The notes beneath the pieces were generated by a model. It made no database searches and was not told the DNA's origin. It worked only from the letters and a program-made list of their open reading frames with translations. From assembly GCA_951640165.1 (NCBI GenBank), contig OX621264.1, positions 8,251,001 through 8,315,000 on the forward strand: a stretch of DNA of 64,000 bases, written 5' to 3'. The DNA comes from Pseudoips prasinana (Eukaryota > Arthropoda > Insecta > Lepidoptera > Nolidae). The translations under genes were made by a program, and so were the position numbers. Positions 57,201 to 64,000 of the stretch are shown here, in pieces (within the stretch, counting starts at the first letter, position 1; every line of letters starts with the position of its first letter).

Positions 57201-60068
57201 TATATGATAGCAGTCGTTTAAGTTTAATTATCAAAATTTATAGTTTAAGCTGTATTTTATTACATATTGTCTGAATGTTTCTGTCTTCTCTGGGAGACTT
57301 TTCAACTTTTCAACTTTGACGGGCCTGTTGGCGTGGTTGGTAGATACGTTGTCGTGGGTTCGATTCCCACCCGGGACAAATATTTGTGTGCATGAACATG
57401 TCTGTTTGTCCTGAGTCTGGGTGTAAATTATCTATATAAGTATGTATTTACAAAATAAAAATAGTATATGTAGTATATCAGGTATCTGGTTTCCATAGTA
57501 CAAGCTCTGCTTAGTTTGGGATCAGATGACTGTGTGTGGATAATGTCCCAGGATATTATTATTATTTATTATTAACTTTATCACAAAAGTATAAGGTTCA
57601 CTTTCAATTGGGGAAATTTGTCAAATTGGGGTAGCTTGATGTGCTGGCGTCTGTATTTATAGTACACTAGCGGCCCGGTACGTGCTTCGCTACGCTTTTT
57701 AGTATTAGTACAAATTGTTTGTATATGGGAATATAGAAAGATGTTGATTTTACACTTTTTCAAGACTTTTTTTTTTATTTTCTCTACGTACAAACCTTTC
57801 CTGGACTTCGACAAATCGGTAAAGGCGGTGTTGAGTTATAACATTACAATGAAAAGTGGCATTGATTTTTATATATATAGATATACTACGCGTTAATAAA
57901 TTCATGCATTTCACCTCTAACCCACAGTTAACTAATACATATAGACTGGCTTGTCTGACTAGTGGTTAGTGACCCTATCTGCTAAGCCCGAGGTCGTAGG
58001 TTCAATCCTCACGCAGGACAAATGTCACGATAAAGTTGGGTATAATCAACCTCTTAACTACGAACTGTTTAATGCCTTTATGGTATAGCGACACAGTTAT
58101 TCAACGAGCCGGCTAAAAATATTAGGTCTTTACCTATGATATTGCCGTTCTGCAGTACTGGCCATTTCAAATCAAAATAATTTTTGTTTGGCTAAGAATT
58201 CTAATTTCAAATTAATTTTATTTTAAAAACATGGATTCTTTTTTCCAAAAGTAGTCATTTTTTTATTGATTAGTGTTACATTTTCATCGCATTTCAATCT
58301 TTTTCGTCATCATGGATACGTTAAAAATTCGAGTAATTATGGAATATGAGTACCGTCGTGGCAGCAACGCGGCACAAGCGGCACGCAACATCAACGACGT
58401 TTACGGAGCTAACACTACAAACCAACGCACCACCTGTTATTGGTTTGCTCGCTTCCGTTCTGGAAATTTCGACCTGAAAAATGAACCTCGCGGTCGTCCG
58501 AAGACTTTGGTCGACAATGACGAATTAAAGGCGGTTGTGGAAGCTGATGATACACAATCTACGGCTGAATTAGCAGCAGCTTTCGACGTTAGCGTCAAAA
58601 CAATATTGGTCCATTTGCGTCAAATTGGCAAGGTAAAAAAGCTTGACAAATGGGTGCCCCACGAACTCAATGATCGCCAGCGCGAAGTACGCGTCGAGAC
58701 GTGCCTTGCACTGCTCAACAGACACACAAATGAAGGAATTTTGAACCGCATTGTTACCTGCGATGAAAAATGGATTCTGTTTGATAACCGCAAGCGCTCA
58801 GCAAGTTGGTTGGATCCTGGTTCAGCACCTAAACAATGCCCTAAACGAAAACTTACCCCTAGAAAAGTGATGGTCACTGTTTGGTGGTCTAGCGCCGGTG
58901 TGATTCATCACAGCTTCTTACCAAACGGGGTGAGCATTACTGCAGATGTGTACTGTGAAGAACTGAGCACAATGATGGAGAAGCTGGCGCATCTCCAACC
59001 AGCATTGGTCAATCGCTCGTCTCCGCTGCTCCTGCACGACAACGCGCGACCTCATACTGCACAGCAGACGGTCTCCAAGTTGCAAGAACTGGGGTTGGAA
59101 GCTCTCCGTCATCCGCCCTACTCACCAGACCTTGCGCCTACAGACTACTACTTTTTCCAGAATTTGGATAACTTCTTGGCGGGAAAAAAATTCAATACCC
59201 GAGAGGCAGTACAAAATGCCTTTGAAGAATTTGTTGCCTCCCGTCCAGCTGATTTCTTTAAGAAGGGCATCAATAAACTGCCACTGCGATGGCAAAGATG
59301 CATTGATTGCATGGGTGATTACTTCGATTAATACAAATAAAAAAATTCATGAAAAAAATTCGTTTAAATTTTTTCATACAAAACGGCAATTTCATAGGTA
59401 AAGACCTATTATTTTTGTCATTCTTCTGACATTATTTTTTTTATGGCAATCTCGTTATCTTATGTATTATTATGTAATAACTTACTAATGGGAATCCAAA
59501 ACGAAATAATCTATATTTAATTACTTTAACATGTTTTTTTATTCAGCTTTACGGCTCTGGCTTCTTCGGCCTTATGAGCCTTCAGTGAAATATATTTTTA
59601 TTTCATTTATTTTCGTCATTGGTCAATGTCAAGCTTCGAGCAATTAGACAAATGCTCGAAGATGTCAAGTAAAGTCCGTCAGAGTCAAGTCATACATAGT
59701 CCTTGTCGTACCCCAGTAAAGCCCTGGAGACTTTACTAGAGGCTTATATGGATTTTTAGATTCAAAACAGAAAATCACAATTCACGGCAATATGGCACTT
59801 TCCTCCACTTGTGTACGTTGAACATGATGTTATGTCTAAAAATCCCCCATATAATTACATATAAAAACTAGAATTTACACCAGTTTTTGAAAATGAAACA
59901 ATGCCCCGATGCGTCTTTTTCCGCGTTGGCGCCAAAACTCCCATTTTTAACGTGTCTTCTGTGTTAGTTGCCAGACTTTTTGTTGTCTACTTGAATGAGA
60001 AATCATATATAGGTATATGTACTAAACATATTTTTTGTTTGTTTCAGGGAAATAAAATAATCGCGTAA
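45113..60068 (+). CDS. VhaM9.7: V-type proton ATPase membrane subunit e (VhaM9.7 type), four exons
   Basis: Subunit e is a small two-helix protein of the V0 sector of the proton pump. Exons 45113-45210, 45289-45336, 47049-47136 and 60048-60068 have consensus GT/AG sites and join in phase to an 84-residue protein, the usual family length (about 80-86). Visible hallmarks are helix 1 ([16 protein letters not shown]), the family motif P-K-G-P-N-R-G, helix 2 ([12 protein letters not shown]) and the motif A-Q-M-N-P-L-I-G-P with N-E-T-L. The tail is S-R-S-W-G-N-K-I-I-A. An AATAAA lies at 60180-60185. Intron 3 is 12.9 kb and contains SINEs, MITEs and a mariner. A second in-phase terminal exon candidate lies at 59547-59588. 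Confidence 0.92.
45289..45336 (+). CDS. VhaM9.7: V-ATPase subunit e exon 2
   Basis: A 48-nt exon between CTATTTCAG and GTAAGT. It completes the Gly codon and encodes [15 protein letters not shown], the start of the second membrane helix. It ends two bases into the next codon. Confidence 0.93.
47049..47136 (+). CDS. VhaM9.7: V-ATPase subunit e exon 3
   Basis: The acceptor is TTTCCAG and the donor GTAAGA at 47137. The split codon becomes Phe, then [19 protein letters not shown], ending S-R-S-W in phase 0. The N-E-T site is a conserved potential glycosylation position in this family. Confidence 0.93.
47323..47822 (+). repeat. Two-copy tandem duplication, period about 250 bp
   Basis: Copies begin ctttataaaaacac (47323) and ctttataaaaacgc (47574). 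Shared blocks are atgagtttaattaac, gggactatctacaaagatcg and tccgttggtc. About 85-90% identical by eye. It lies just inside V-ATPase intron 3. Function unknown. Confidence 0.8.
47917..48172 (+). mobile_element. SINE-A copy
   Basis: Head caccatagcttagttggtag, B box gggttcgaatcccgg, complete body and ATT tail. Confidence 0.87.
48245..48500 (+). repeat. Dispersed repeat with 40-bp palindrome; reverse copy at 62930-63110
   Basis: ttttgccatacctactatt and aatagtaggtatggcaaaa form a palindrome at 48265-48305. Downstream gaggctatagcctctttata and ccgctttgccctggaggga match the reverse of 62935-62990. Confidence 0.7.
48634..48883 (-). mobile_element. SINE-A copy
   Basis: Full reverse copy ending in ccaactaggctacggtga. 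Confidence 0.87.
48953..49115 (+). mobile_element. SINE-B copy, 3' truncated
   Basis: Head cctgttggtatggttagtaa, B box gtgggttctattccc, then tgtgtgcatgatcatgtctg. Confidence 0.75.
49268..49434 (-). mobile_element. SINE-A copy, 3' truncated
   Basis: Reverse head ccaactaggttacggtgacc with the body, joined at 49268 to a Helitron-type fragment (49110-49265). Confidence 0.75.
49545..49690 (-). repeat. LINE-derived repeat, reverse copy of the 13560 family
   Basis: ccaaagtacgtccactgct and gccacgcttggcagacgg match the 13560 and 43040 copies. Followed at 49745 by a 3' fragment of the 10262 repeat. Confidence 0.6.
50075..50345 (-). mobile_element. Helitron-type short repeat
   Basis: Reverse: actagctgtgccccgcg at the left, tttcgcatttataatattag at the right. 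Confidence 0.65.
50410..50525. mobile_element. MITE-1 fragment
   Basis: Contains ttcggcttccatgagcacat and tgatccggaatcgatt from the MITE-1 centre. The right half is missing, replaced by AT-rich sequence. Confidence 0.6.
50669..50935 (+). repeat. SINE-B head fused to LINE-derived repeat
   Basis: gggcctgttggcgtgtttgg and gtgggttcgattcccactc (SINE-B) run into gtccactgctggacaaaggc (LINE-derived) near 50820. A chimera of two insertions. Confidence 0.65.
50944..51154 (-). mobile_element. SINE-A copy, head truncated
   Basis: Reverse body complete; stops in the B box region at ccaccagctta. Confidence 0.8.
51290..51580 (-). mobile_element. Helitron-type repeat (same type as 4206-4706)
   Basis: cacagctcctctcccg, atgttgacccgacctcttag and tcctacgattctattatatg are the reverse of the 4206 element. 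Confidence 0.6.
51870..52125 (+). mobile_element. Helitron-type element (copy of 17935)
   Basis: atactaatattgtaaagagg to cgggcactgctag followed by T. 51580-51870 shows nothing else. Confidence 0.7.
52145..52300 (-). mobile_element. Helitron-type short repeat
   Basis: actagctgtgccccgcgg at the left with the family body. The distal end is degraded into an AT-rich stretch (52300-52500). Confidence 0.6.
52528..52880 (+). mobile_element. SINE-B copy plus an inverted SINE-B tail
   Basis: 52528-52765 is a forward copy with head and body. 52797-52880 is the reverse of the tail (atcctgggacattatttgga, ggtttccat reverse). Together they form a head-to-head pair. Confidence 0.7.
53288..53450 (-). mobile_element. 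SINE-B copy, 3' truncated
   Basis: Reverse head ccaccacgccaaccggccc equivalent, B box ttggaatcgaacccacgacc. 52880-53288 shows nothing recognisable. Confidence 0.75.
53664..54030 (+). mobile_element. SINE-D full copy
   Basis: Head ttggtgtagcggtagcgtg (A box) and cggttcagatccagg (B box). Body gcccgaagtctgggagttgg, tcggcccggtacctgacctc and end aggaggacattatta. Confidence 0.82.
54148..54333 (-). mobile_element. SINE-C copy, head truncated
   Basis: Reverse body ccctgtgtcgcggggtactt and gactcgaacccgtgacacga. Confidence 0.75.
54653..54895 (-). mobile_element. SINE-B copy
   Basis: Full reverse copy from atcctgggacattattta to ccaaccacgctaacaggc. Confidence 0.82.
54941..55408. mobile_element. MITE-1 copy interrupted by a second MITE
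   Basis: Left part 54941-55152 and right part 55392-55408 make one MITE-1 when 55153-55391 and one TTA are removed (ggcgacttagccggtagag). The left edge is worn. Confidence 0.85.
55153..55391. mobile_element. Harbinger-type MITE (GGGCCAGCGC termini, TTA duplication)
   Basis: gggccagcgcagacagagag at 55153 and its reverse complement ending at 55391, arms of about 45 bp. TTA lies at 55150-55152 and 55392-55394. A three-base TTA/TAA duplication is characteristic of PIF/Harbinger. Confidence 0.85.
55497..55615 (-). repeat. LINE 3' tail, reverse
   Basis: atactctttattgtacacc and actgcgatttcttcc match the reverse of 37330-37460. Confidence 0.65.
55853..56033 (+). mobile_element. SINE-C copy
   Basis: Head cgtggcgcagcggcttagac, B box cgcgggttcgagtcccgcg, then gttctgagtctggatgtaat. 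Confidence 0.85.
56034..56210 (-). pseudogene. LINE ORF2 C-terminal fragment
   Basis: The reverse frame reads [20 protein letters not shown], the typical end of LINE ORF2 (R-L-W-N-x-L-P), preceded by [11 protein letters not shown]. 56210-56560 shows nothing else. Confidence 0.6.
56573..57075 (-). repeat. Reverse copy of the 10262 A-tailed repeat
   Basis: From agcgcctgtaaatagtcaga to atgctcgatcggttgtct. Near full length. A 34-bp direct duplication of acttcgaaacaataacatta follows at about 57119-57179. Confidence 0.75.
57316..57565 (+). mobile_element. SINE-B copy
   Basis: Head acgggcctgttggcgtggtt, B box gtgggttcgattcccaccc, full body and ATT tail. A MITE-3 right-end fragment follows at 57583-57657. 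Confidence 0.82.
58122..59409 (+). mobile_element. Complete mariner element with TA duplication
   Basis: Ends ttaggtctttacctatga at 58122 and its near-perfect inverse ending at 59409 (about 28-bp TIRs, about three mismatches), with TA on both sides (58120-58121, 59410-59411). 1288 bp, the normal size. It lies in V-ATPase intron 3 in the same orientation. Confidence 0.92.
58312..59331 (+). CDS. Mariner transposase, apparently intact
   Basis: 339 codons from ATG 58312 (an upstream GTG in the same frame at 58273 is not needed). N-terminal helix-turn-helix domains precede W-V-P-H-E-L. The catalytic residues are all present: [16 protein letters not shown] and [10 protein letters not shown], with 34 residues between the second and third Asp (DD34D). 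Ends G-D-Y-F-D then TAA. Family length is about 345. No stop or frameshift, so it is probably young. The subfamily looks cecropia-like from [10 protein letters not shown], a guess. Confidence 0.93.
   Translation: MDTLKIRVIMEYEYRRGSNAAQAARNINDVYGANTTNQRTTCYWFARFRSGNFDLKNEPRGRPKTLVDNDELKAVVEADDTQSTAELAAAFDVSVKTILVHLRQIGKVKKLDKWVPHELNDRQREVRVETCLALLNRHTNEGILNRIVTCDEKWILFDNRKRSASWLDPGSAPKQCPKRKLTPRKVMVTVWWSSAGVIHHSFLPNGVSITADVYCEELSTMMEKLAHLQPALVNRSSPLLLHDNARPHTAQQTVSKLQELGLEALRHPPYSPDLAPTDYYFFQNLDNFLAGKKFNTREAVQNAFEEFVASRPADFFKKGINKLPLRWQRCIDCMGDYFD
59547..59588 (+). CDS. Possible alternative terminal exon of V-ATPase subunit e
   Basis: A good acceptor (TTTTTTTATTCAG) precedes a phase-0 open stretch [13 protein letters not shown] ending in TGA at 59586-59588. 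It would splice in frame after exon 3 instead of the exon at 60048 and give a more hydrophobic tail. There is no expression evidence. A cryptic acceptor is equally possible. Confidence 0.25.
   Translation, partial: LYGSGFFGLMSLQ
60048..60068 (+). CDS. VhaM9.7: V-ATPase subunit e terminal exon
   Basis: The acceptor TTGTTTGTTTCAG precedes 60048. The exon reads G-N-K-I-I-A then TAA in phase 0 with exon 3. W-G-N is a common ending of insect subunit e. It is only 21 coding bases and lies 12.9 kb from exon 3. The 3' untranslated region probably runs to about 60200, after the AATAAA at 60180. Confidence 0.85.
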   Translation, partial: GNKIIA

Positions 60069-60179
60069 TGGAGGCGCGGACACCAGCCCGTTCTAGTTTA
60101 AGTGTTGACAGTTGTATTGAGTCGAATTATATCAATTAAACCTTCTTAAGTATTAATTTACTTCCTTACCGTGTACCTC

Positions 60180-60185
60180 AATAAA
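60180..60185 (+). terminator. Poly(A) signal AATAAA of V-ATPase subunit e
   Basis: AATAAA lies 112 bases after the stop codon at 60066-60068. Confidence 0.6.
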
Positions 60186-60492
60186 ATCATGGGAAAATAA
60201 TAATTTATTTTTAATTATAAAACCTTCTTTGTTGTAAAATTCGCGTTTGCCTATGAAAAAATAACGGATGAATTCTTGTCTATGGTTTTATTTTGGCGGG
60301 AATTCCGCCATTTTTTCTGTATTTAATTGATGTTGTATCATTCCAATGACTATAATTGTGTCTCTATATTTCAATAGGTATAATGTTTGTGTATATATTC
60401 TTTAGTTGATAAATAAATTTATTTCAGTTCACAATTGTTTTCGTTTCTTTTATTTGTGTTTCCCATTCGATTTTAACTTACCTATCATCATG

Positions 60493-60925
60493 ACAGCTGA
60501 AAGATGCCCACTGCTGGACAAAGGCTTCCCCCTAAAGCCCTACTACCCCTGTCTCCAAAGTTACCGATCACCAATTGCTGTGGCCGATCTGGAAGTCCCC
60601 ATTTAGACTCCGGACTCAGGTGGGCCGAAGCAAAGAAAACATGTTTACGTGGGGACTGTCGACCCCAAAATGGACTGTATTTGTGGAGCATTGGTCCAAT
60701 CCACGGTCCATCTAAGCGAGTCAAGCCTGTTCATGGCAGGATCTTAAGAATGCCACAAGCAGGGCAATCATTCTGGCCACGTTCTGCGCCACAAAAATTT
60801 AACTAGTTTGCCATCGACACCCTTACCTGGTCATGTACTACCCGTATCCAGCCGCCTCCAGCGACCCTCACGAGACCATCGGTCCACCTTGTAGAGGACC
60901 TGCTCATGATTAGTCTTCTGGATCG
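60493..60925 (+). repeat. LINE-derived repeat (longest member of the 13560 family)
   Basis: gacagctgaaagatgcccac, tgctggacaaaggcttcc and cgaccctcacgagaccatcg; the 75-100-codon frames here are chance frames in the repeat. Confidence 0.6.
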
Positions 60926-61113
60926 TAGTCGCCACTCGAGATGTGCTCCAGCGGCCGTCGGTTCTACGAGCTATGTGCACTGATCATTGCCACATCAGCT
61001 TAGAATTTCGTTGGGCTATGACGGGCTATAACTCCGAGCGTAACCCTATCCATTGGTCTTTACCTGTATGTAAGTGTAAGTAATTTGAGTTCAGGAAGTT
61101 CTCTATTATATAA

Positions 61114-61356
61114 TAATATATAGGGACAATGTCACACAGATCATCCTAGCCCTAAACTAAGCAAAGCTTGTACTATGGGTACCAGGCGACGATATACATA
61201 CTTATATAGATAGATAAATATTTAAATACATAAAAAAATCCTTGACTCAGAAACAAATATTAGTGCTCATCGCACAAATATTTGCACTTACCGGGATTCG
61301 AACCCAGGACCACCAGCTTCGTAGGCAGGAGCACTACCAACTAGGCTACAGTTTCG
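61114..61356 (-). mobile_element. SINE-A copy
   Basis: Reverse body and head, ending ccaactaggctacag. Confidence 0.85.
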
Positions 61357-61397
61357 TCGGACTATGATAATGATTTTAGTTCAGGAAGTTCTCAATT

Positions 61398-61855
61398 ACG
61401 GGCCGGTTGGCGTGTTTGCTAAACACTTGCCTTTCACGCCGCAGGTTGTGGGTTCGATTCCCACCTAGGGGCTCTACCGGCTAGGTCGCCGAATATCGAT
61501 TTCTTAAATGGCGTTCAAATAAAGGTTAAAAATGACTTAATCAATCGTTCAATCGGCTTCCATGAGCACGTGTGACGTCTTAAATGGTCAGGCTTGATTA
61601 AGTAATTTTTAACCTTTATTTATTTGAACGCCATTTAAGAAATCGATGTTCGGCGACTTAGCCGGTAGAGCCCCTGGGCAGATATTTGTGATCATGTCTG
61701 TATGTCTTGAGTCTGGGTGCAATTGTCTCTAAAAGGATGTAATTATTTAGATACAAAAAAAATAGTTAATGTAGTACCTATATCAGTTATCTGGTTTCCA
61801 TAGTACAACCATAGTTTGGGATCAGTCGGGAATAATGTCCCATGATATTATTTAT
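61398..61855 (+). mobile_element. SINE-B copy split by MITE-1
   Basis: SINE-B head (61398-61467) stops in the B box region at cgattcccacct and resumes at 61675 (gggcagatatttgtg). MITE-1 lies between. Confidence 0.82.
61468..61674. mobile_element. MITE-1 copy nested in SINE-B
   Basis: ggggctctaccggctagg to ccggtagagcccc, with about 40 bp of the central region deleted compared with other copies. Confidence 0.87.
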
Positions 61856-61932
61856 TATATCCCGGAGGTTTCGGGTTCGACTCCCGCTCAAAACGTCAGT
61901 ATTTGTCTAAGAACGAATGGTTTTTGGGGTCT

Positions 61933-62178
61933 GGGGCTCAACCGGCTAAGTCACCGAATATCGATTTTTTAAAAGGCATTCAAATTAATAAAGGTTAAAA
62001 ATTACTTAATCAATCGTTGAATCGGATTCAACGTTGACAATGGATTCCGGAACATTTATGACGTCACATGTGCTCATGGAATTGATCGATTGAACGATTG
62101 ATTAAGTCATTTTTAGCCTTTATTTATTTGAACGCCATTTAAGAAATCGATGGTCGGCGACTTAGCTGGTAGAGCCCC
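61933..62178. mobile_element. MITE-1 copy
   Basis: ggggctcaaccggctaagtc to ggcgacttagctggtagagc. It follows a tRNA-like B box remnant (tttcgggttcgactccc) at about 61868. Confidence 0.87.
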
Positions 62179-62339
62179 TGGTTGGTTGTGAGTTGTGAGA
62201 CTTCATTCAGTGTCCAAAGAGCAAATTAAGTCTTCGGTCGTCCGATTTTAATATTGGACTGGAGCCGATCCCAATGGAAAGGTAAAAACCAGGATAAACA
62301 CCTCGAATAATAATTAATAAACGTAGAATTTAATTAAGT

Positions 62340-62481
62340 ACAGACGCCAGCACATCTAGCTACCCCAATCTGTCAAATTCCTTTAATAGATTTTCAACTA
62401 TATCACATAAGCATAAGGTTTACTTTCAATTGGGGAAATTTGACAGATTGGGGTAGCTTGATGTGCTGGCGTCTGTACATA
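62340..62481. mobile_element. MITE-3 copy
   Basis: acagacgccagcacatctag and cttgatgtgctggcgtctgt with inner tctgtcaaatt arms. Confidence 0.83.
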
Positions 62482-62929
62482 CTCATCGTAATTATACAGA
62501 AAGAGTCTTGTCTAGGATTTTTTTTATATTATTAGGGAGACCAACATCTTACAATAACTTCATTAGAAGAAGAAGTACAGTCAACAGCATAAGTAGATGA
62601 TCAAAATCGGACCTGAGTTCTGAGTTTATGACGCTATTGGGCGGCAGTTTTCACTAGTTAATATTTTTACACTTAACACTCAAGCACACCTTCAACTAGA
62701 TACTCTTCACCACCACACTATTTTGTCGCAATTTATGATAATTAGTATTGAATATCCGACTTTGATCATCTACTTTTGCTGTTGACTGTACATACACTTT
62801 ATTGTAAAAAAAAAAAAATAAAACAAAACAATGGTTACAAACAAGTAAATTAACTTTATGGTTAGATTAGGTGTAAGTACATAGCAGTTAGCCATTGATA
62901 GGTATCCACGAATATATATAATATCACTT

Positions 62930-63110
62930 CCCTCCAGAGCAAAGCGGTAGACAGAATGATGTAAAGAGGCTATAGCCTCATAAAACGAGGGAATTGCAAC
63001 TAGAGAAGCCAGCTGCGAAAGCACCGAAGATCAATTTAAGGGTCCTAAGTGAGCTGTTATATCCGATTCCAATAGTAGGTATGGCAAAAGCGCTTAAATG
63101 CACGGAAGTT
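62930..63110 (-). repeat. Reverse copy of the 48245 dispersed repeat
   Basis: cttccctccagagcaaagcg, gaggctatagcctcataaaa and aatagtaggtatggcaaaag match the reverse of 48265-48480. Confidence 0.7.
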
Positions 63111-63482
63111 GTTCCTTGCCCCGTATGATACTCTCATAGATCCGTATGATAATCTACTCCAAATATTGTTTGCAAGCTGTTTAACATAATATCACGCTGA
63201 TTTTGCCAGAGATCACACTCTCAGAGTATGTGGTGAGCTGTTTGTTAGGCTAAACCTAACCACCGTGGTCTTTTCTTGGCGCCTGATGTGGAGGAACCCC
63301 GGGAACCGCGTATCCGGTATGTCTAGGATATCATAGTTTACAAGCCGCTTTTAACCTTTTGACCACAGTCATGTATAGATGACAGACCTAAATGTGCCAT
63401 GGTCACGATTAAATGACTAGGGCACGTTAATGCTTTTTGAAAAGGCTGTTAAAAAATTGATGAAGCGAGAAAAATGCATTAT

Positions 63483-63977
63483 TGTCATATTAGCCGAAAG
63501 ACTCCCACAGCTGGCATTATCATCGTATTAGCCGAAAGACTCCCACAGCTGGCATTATCATCGTATTAGTCGAAAGACTCCCACAGCTGGCATTATCATC
63601 TTATTAGCCGAAAGACTACCACAGCTGGCATTGTCATCGTATTAGCCGAAACACTCCCACAGCTGGCATTATCATCGTATGAGCCGAAAGACTCCCACAG
63701 CTGGCATTATCGTTGTATTAGCCGAAGACTCCCACAGCTGGCATTATCATCGTATTAGCCGAAAGACTCCCACAGCTGGCATTATCATCGTATTAGCCGA
63801 AAGACTCCCACAGCTGGCATTATCATCGTATTAGCCAAAAGACTCCCACAGCTGGCATTATCATCGTATTAGCCGAAAGACTCCCACAGCTGGCATTATC
63901 ATCGTATTAGCCGAAAGACTCCCACAACTGGCATTATCATCGTATTAGCCGAAAGACTCCCACAGCTGGACAAAGGC
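63483..63977 (+). repeat. 38-bp minisatellite, about 13 copies
   Basis: Unit tattagccgaaagactccca followed by cagctggcattatcatcg. Copies are nearly identical (one 37-bp copy near 63720). The last copy runs into the LINE-derived sequence cagctggacaaaggcctccc, so the array arose by amplifying part of that dispersed repeat. It may continue past the window. Confidence 0.95.
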
Positions 63978-64000
63978 CTCCCTCAAAGAATTCCACAATT

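Noticed and set aside
14505..61356. tRNA genes suggested by A- and B-box sequences
   Set aside because: All belong to multi-copy SINE families with long common bodies and imperfect acceptor stems; none is an intact tRNA.
63483..63977. CRISPR-like regular repeat array
   Set aside because: No unique spacers: the 38-bp units abut directly, and the sequence is eukaryotic.

Overview
The window looks like a lepidopteran (butterfly or moth) nuclear genome. The reasons are AT-rich DNA with compact coding exons, several tRNA-headed SINE families, short Helitron-type repeats that end in CTAG before a T, jockey/CR1-like LINEs, mariner, and long introns packed with transposons. The species cannot be told from sequence alone.

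Two host genes account for most of the window. (1) A minus-strand gene of at least 34.6 kb (39283 down to 4707) is read here as the kinetochore scaffold KNL1/Spc105R. Exon 1 (39231-39283) joins in phase to a giant 7.1-kb exon (26801-33910) carrying about 25-30 MELT-like repeats of the form [N/D]-I-S-V-T-Q. Two further exons (18588-18814 and 4707-4958) join each other in phase and read like the C-terminal RWD region. The coiled-coil region expected between the giant exon and the RWD exons was not found. (2) A plus-strand gene (45113-60068) encodes V-ATPase membrane subunit e, 84 residues in four exons. Its last intron is 12.9 kb and holds an apparently intact mariner element.

Layout. 1-4700: repeats, a 2.36-kb terminal-inverted-repeat (TIR) element and a Helitron-type repeat that stops at the KNL1 stop codon. 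4959-18587 (last KNL1 intron): a LINE (5.1-13.5 kb) split by a second composite LINE insertion (6694-10839) and bounded by an older inverted repeat, then SINEs, MITEs and a decayed transposase with DD82E spacing. 18815-26800 (KNL1 intron): an internally deleted Transib-like element with RSS-like ends and a 5-bp target duplication, TIR elements, Helitron helicase fragments and long palindromes. 26801-33910: KNL1 main exon. 33911-39230 (first KNL1 intron): SINEs, MITEs and a perfect 58-bp-arm palindrome. 39284-45112: KNL1 upstream region, a possible tiny spliced membrane-protein gene and two weak orphan exon candidates. 45113-60068: V-ATPase e with SINE-rich introns. 60069-64000: SINEs, MITEs and a 38-bp minisatellite running off the window edge.

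The two host genes do not appear to work together. One is a mitotic scaffold that recruits checkpoint proteins and the other a housekeeping proton-pump subunit. The rest of the window is mobile DNA in several nested layers, many of whose insertion boundaries can be read directly.
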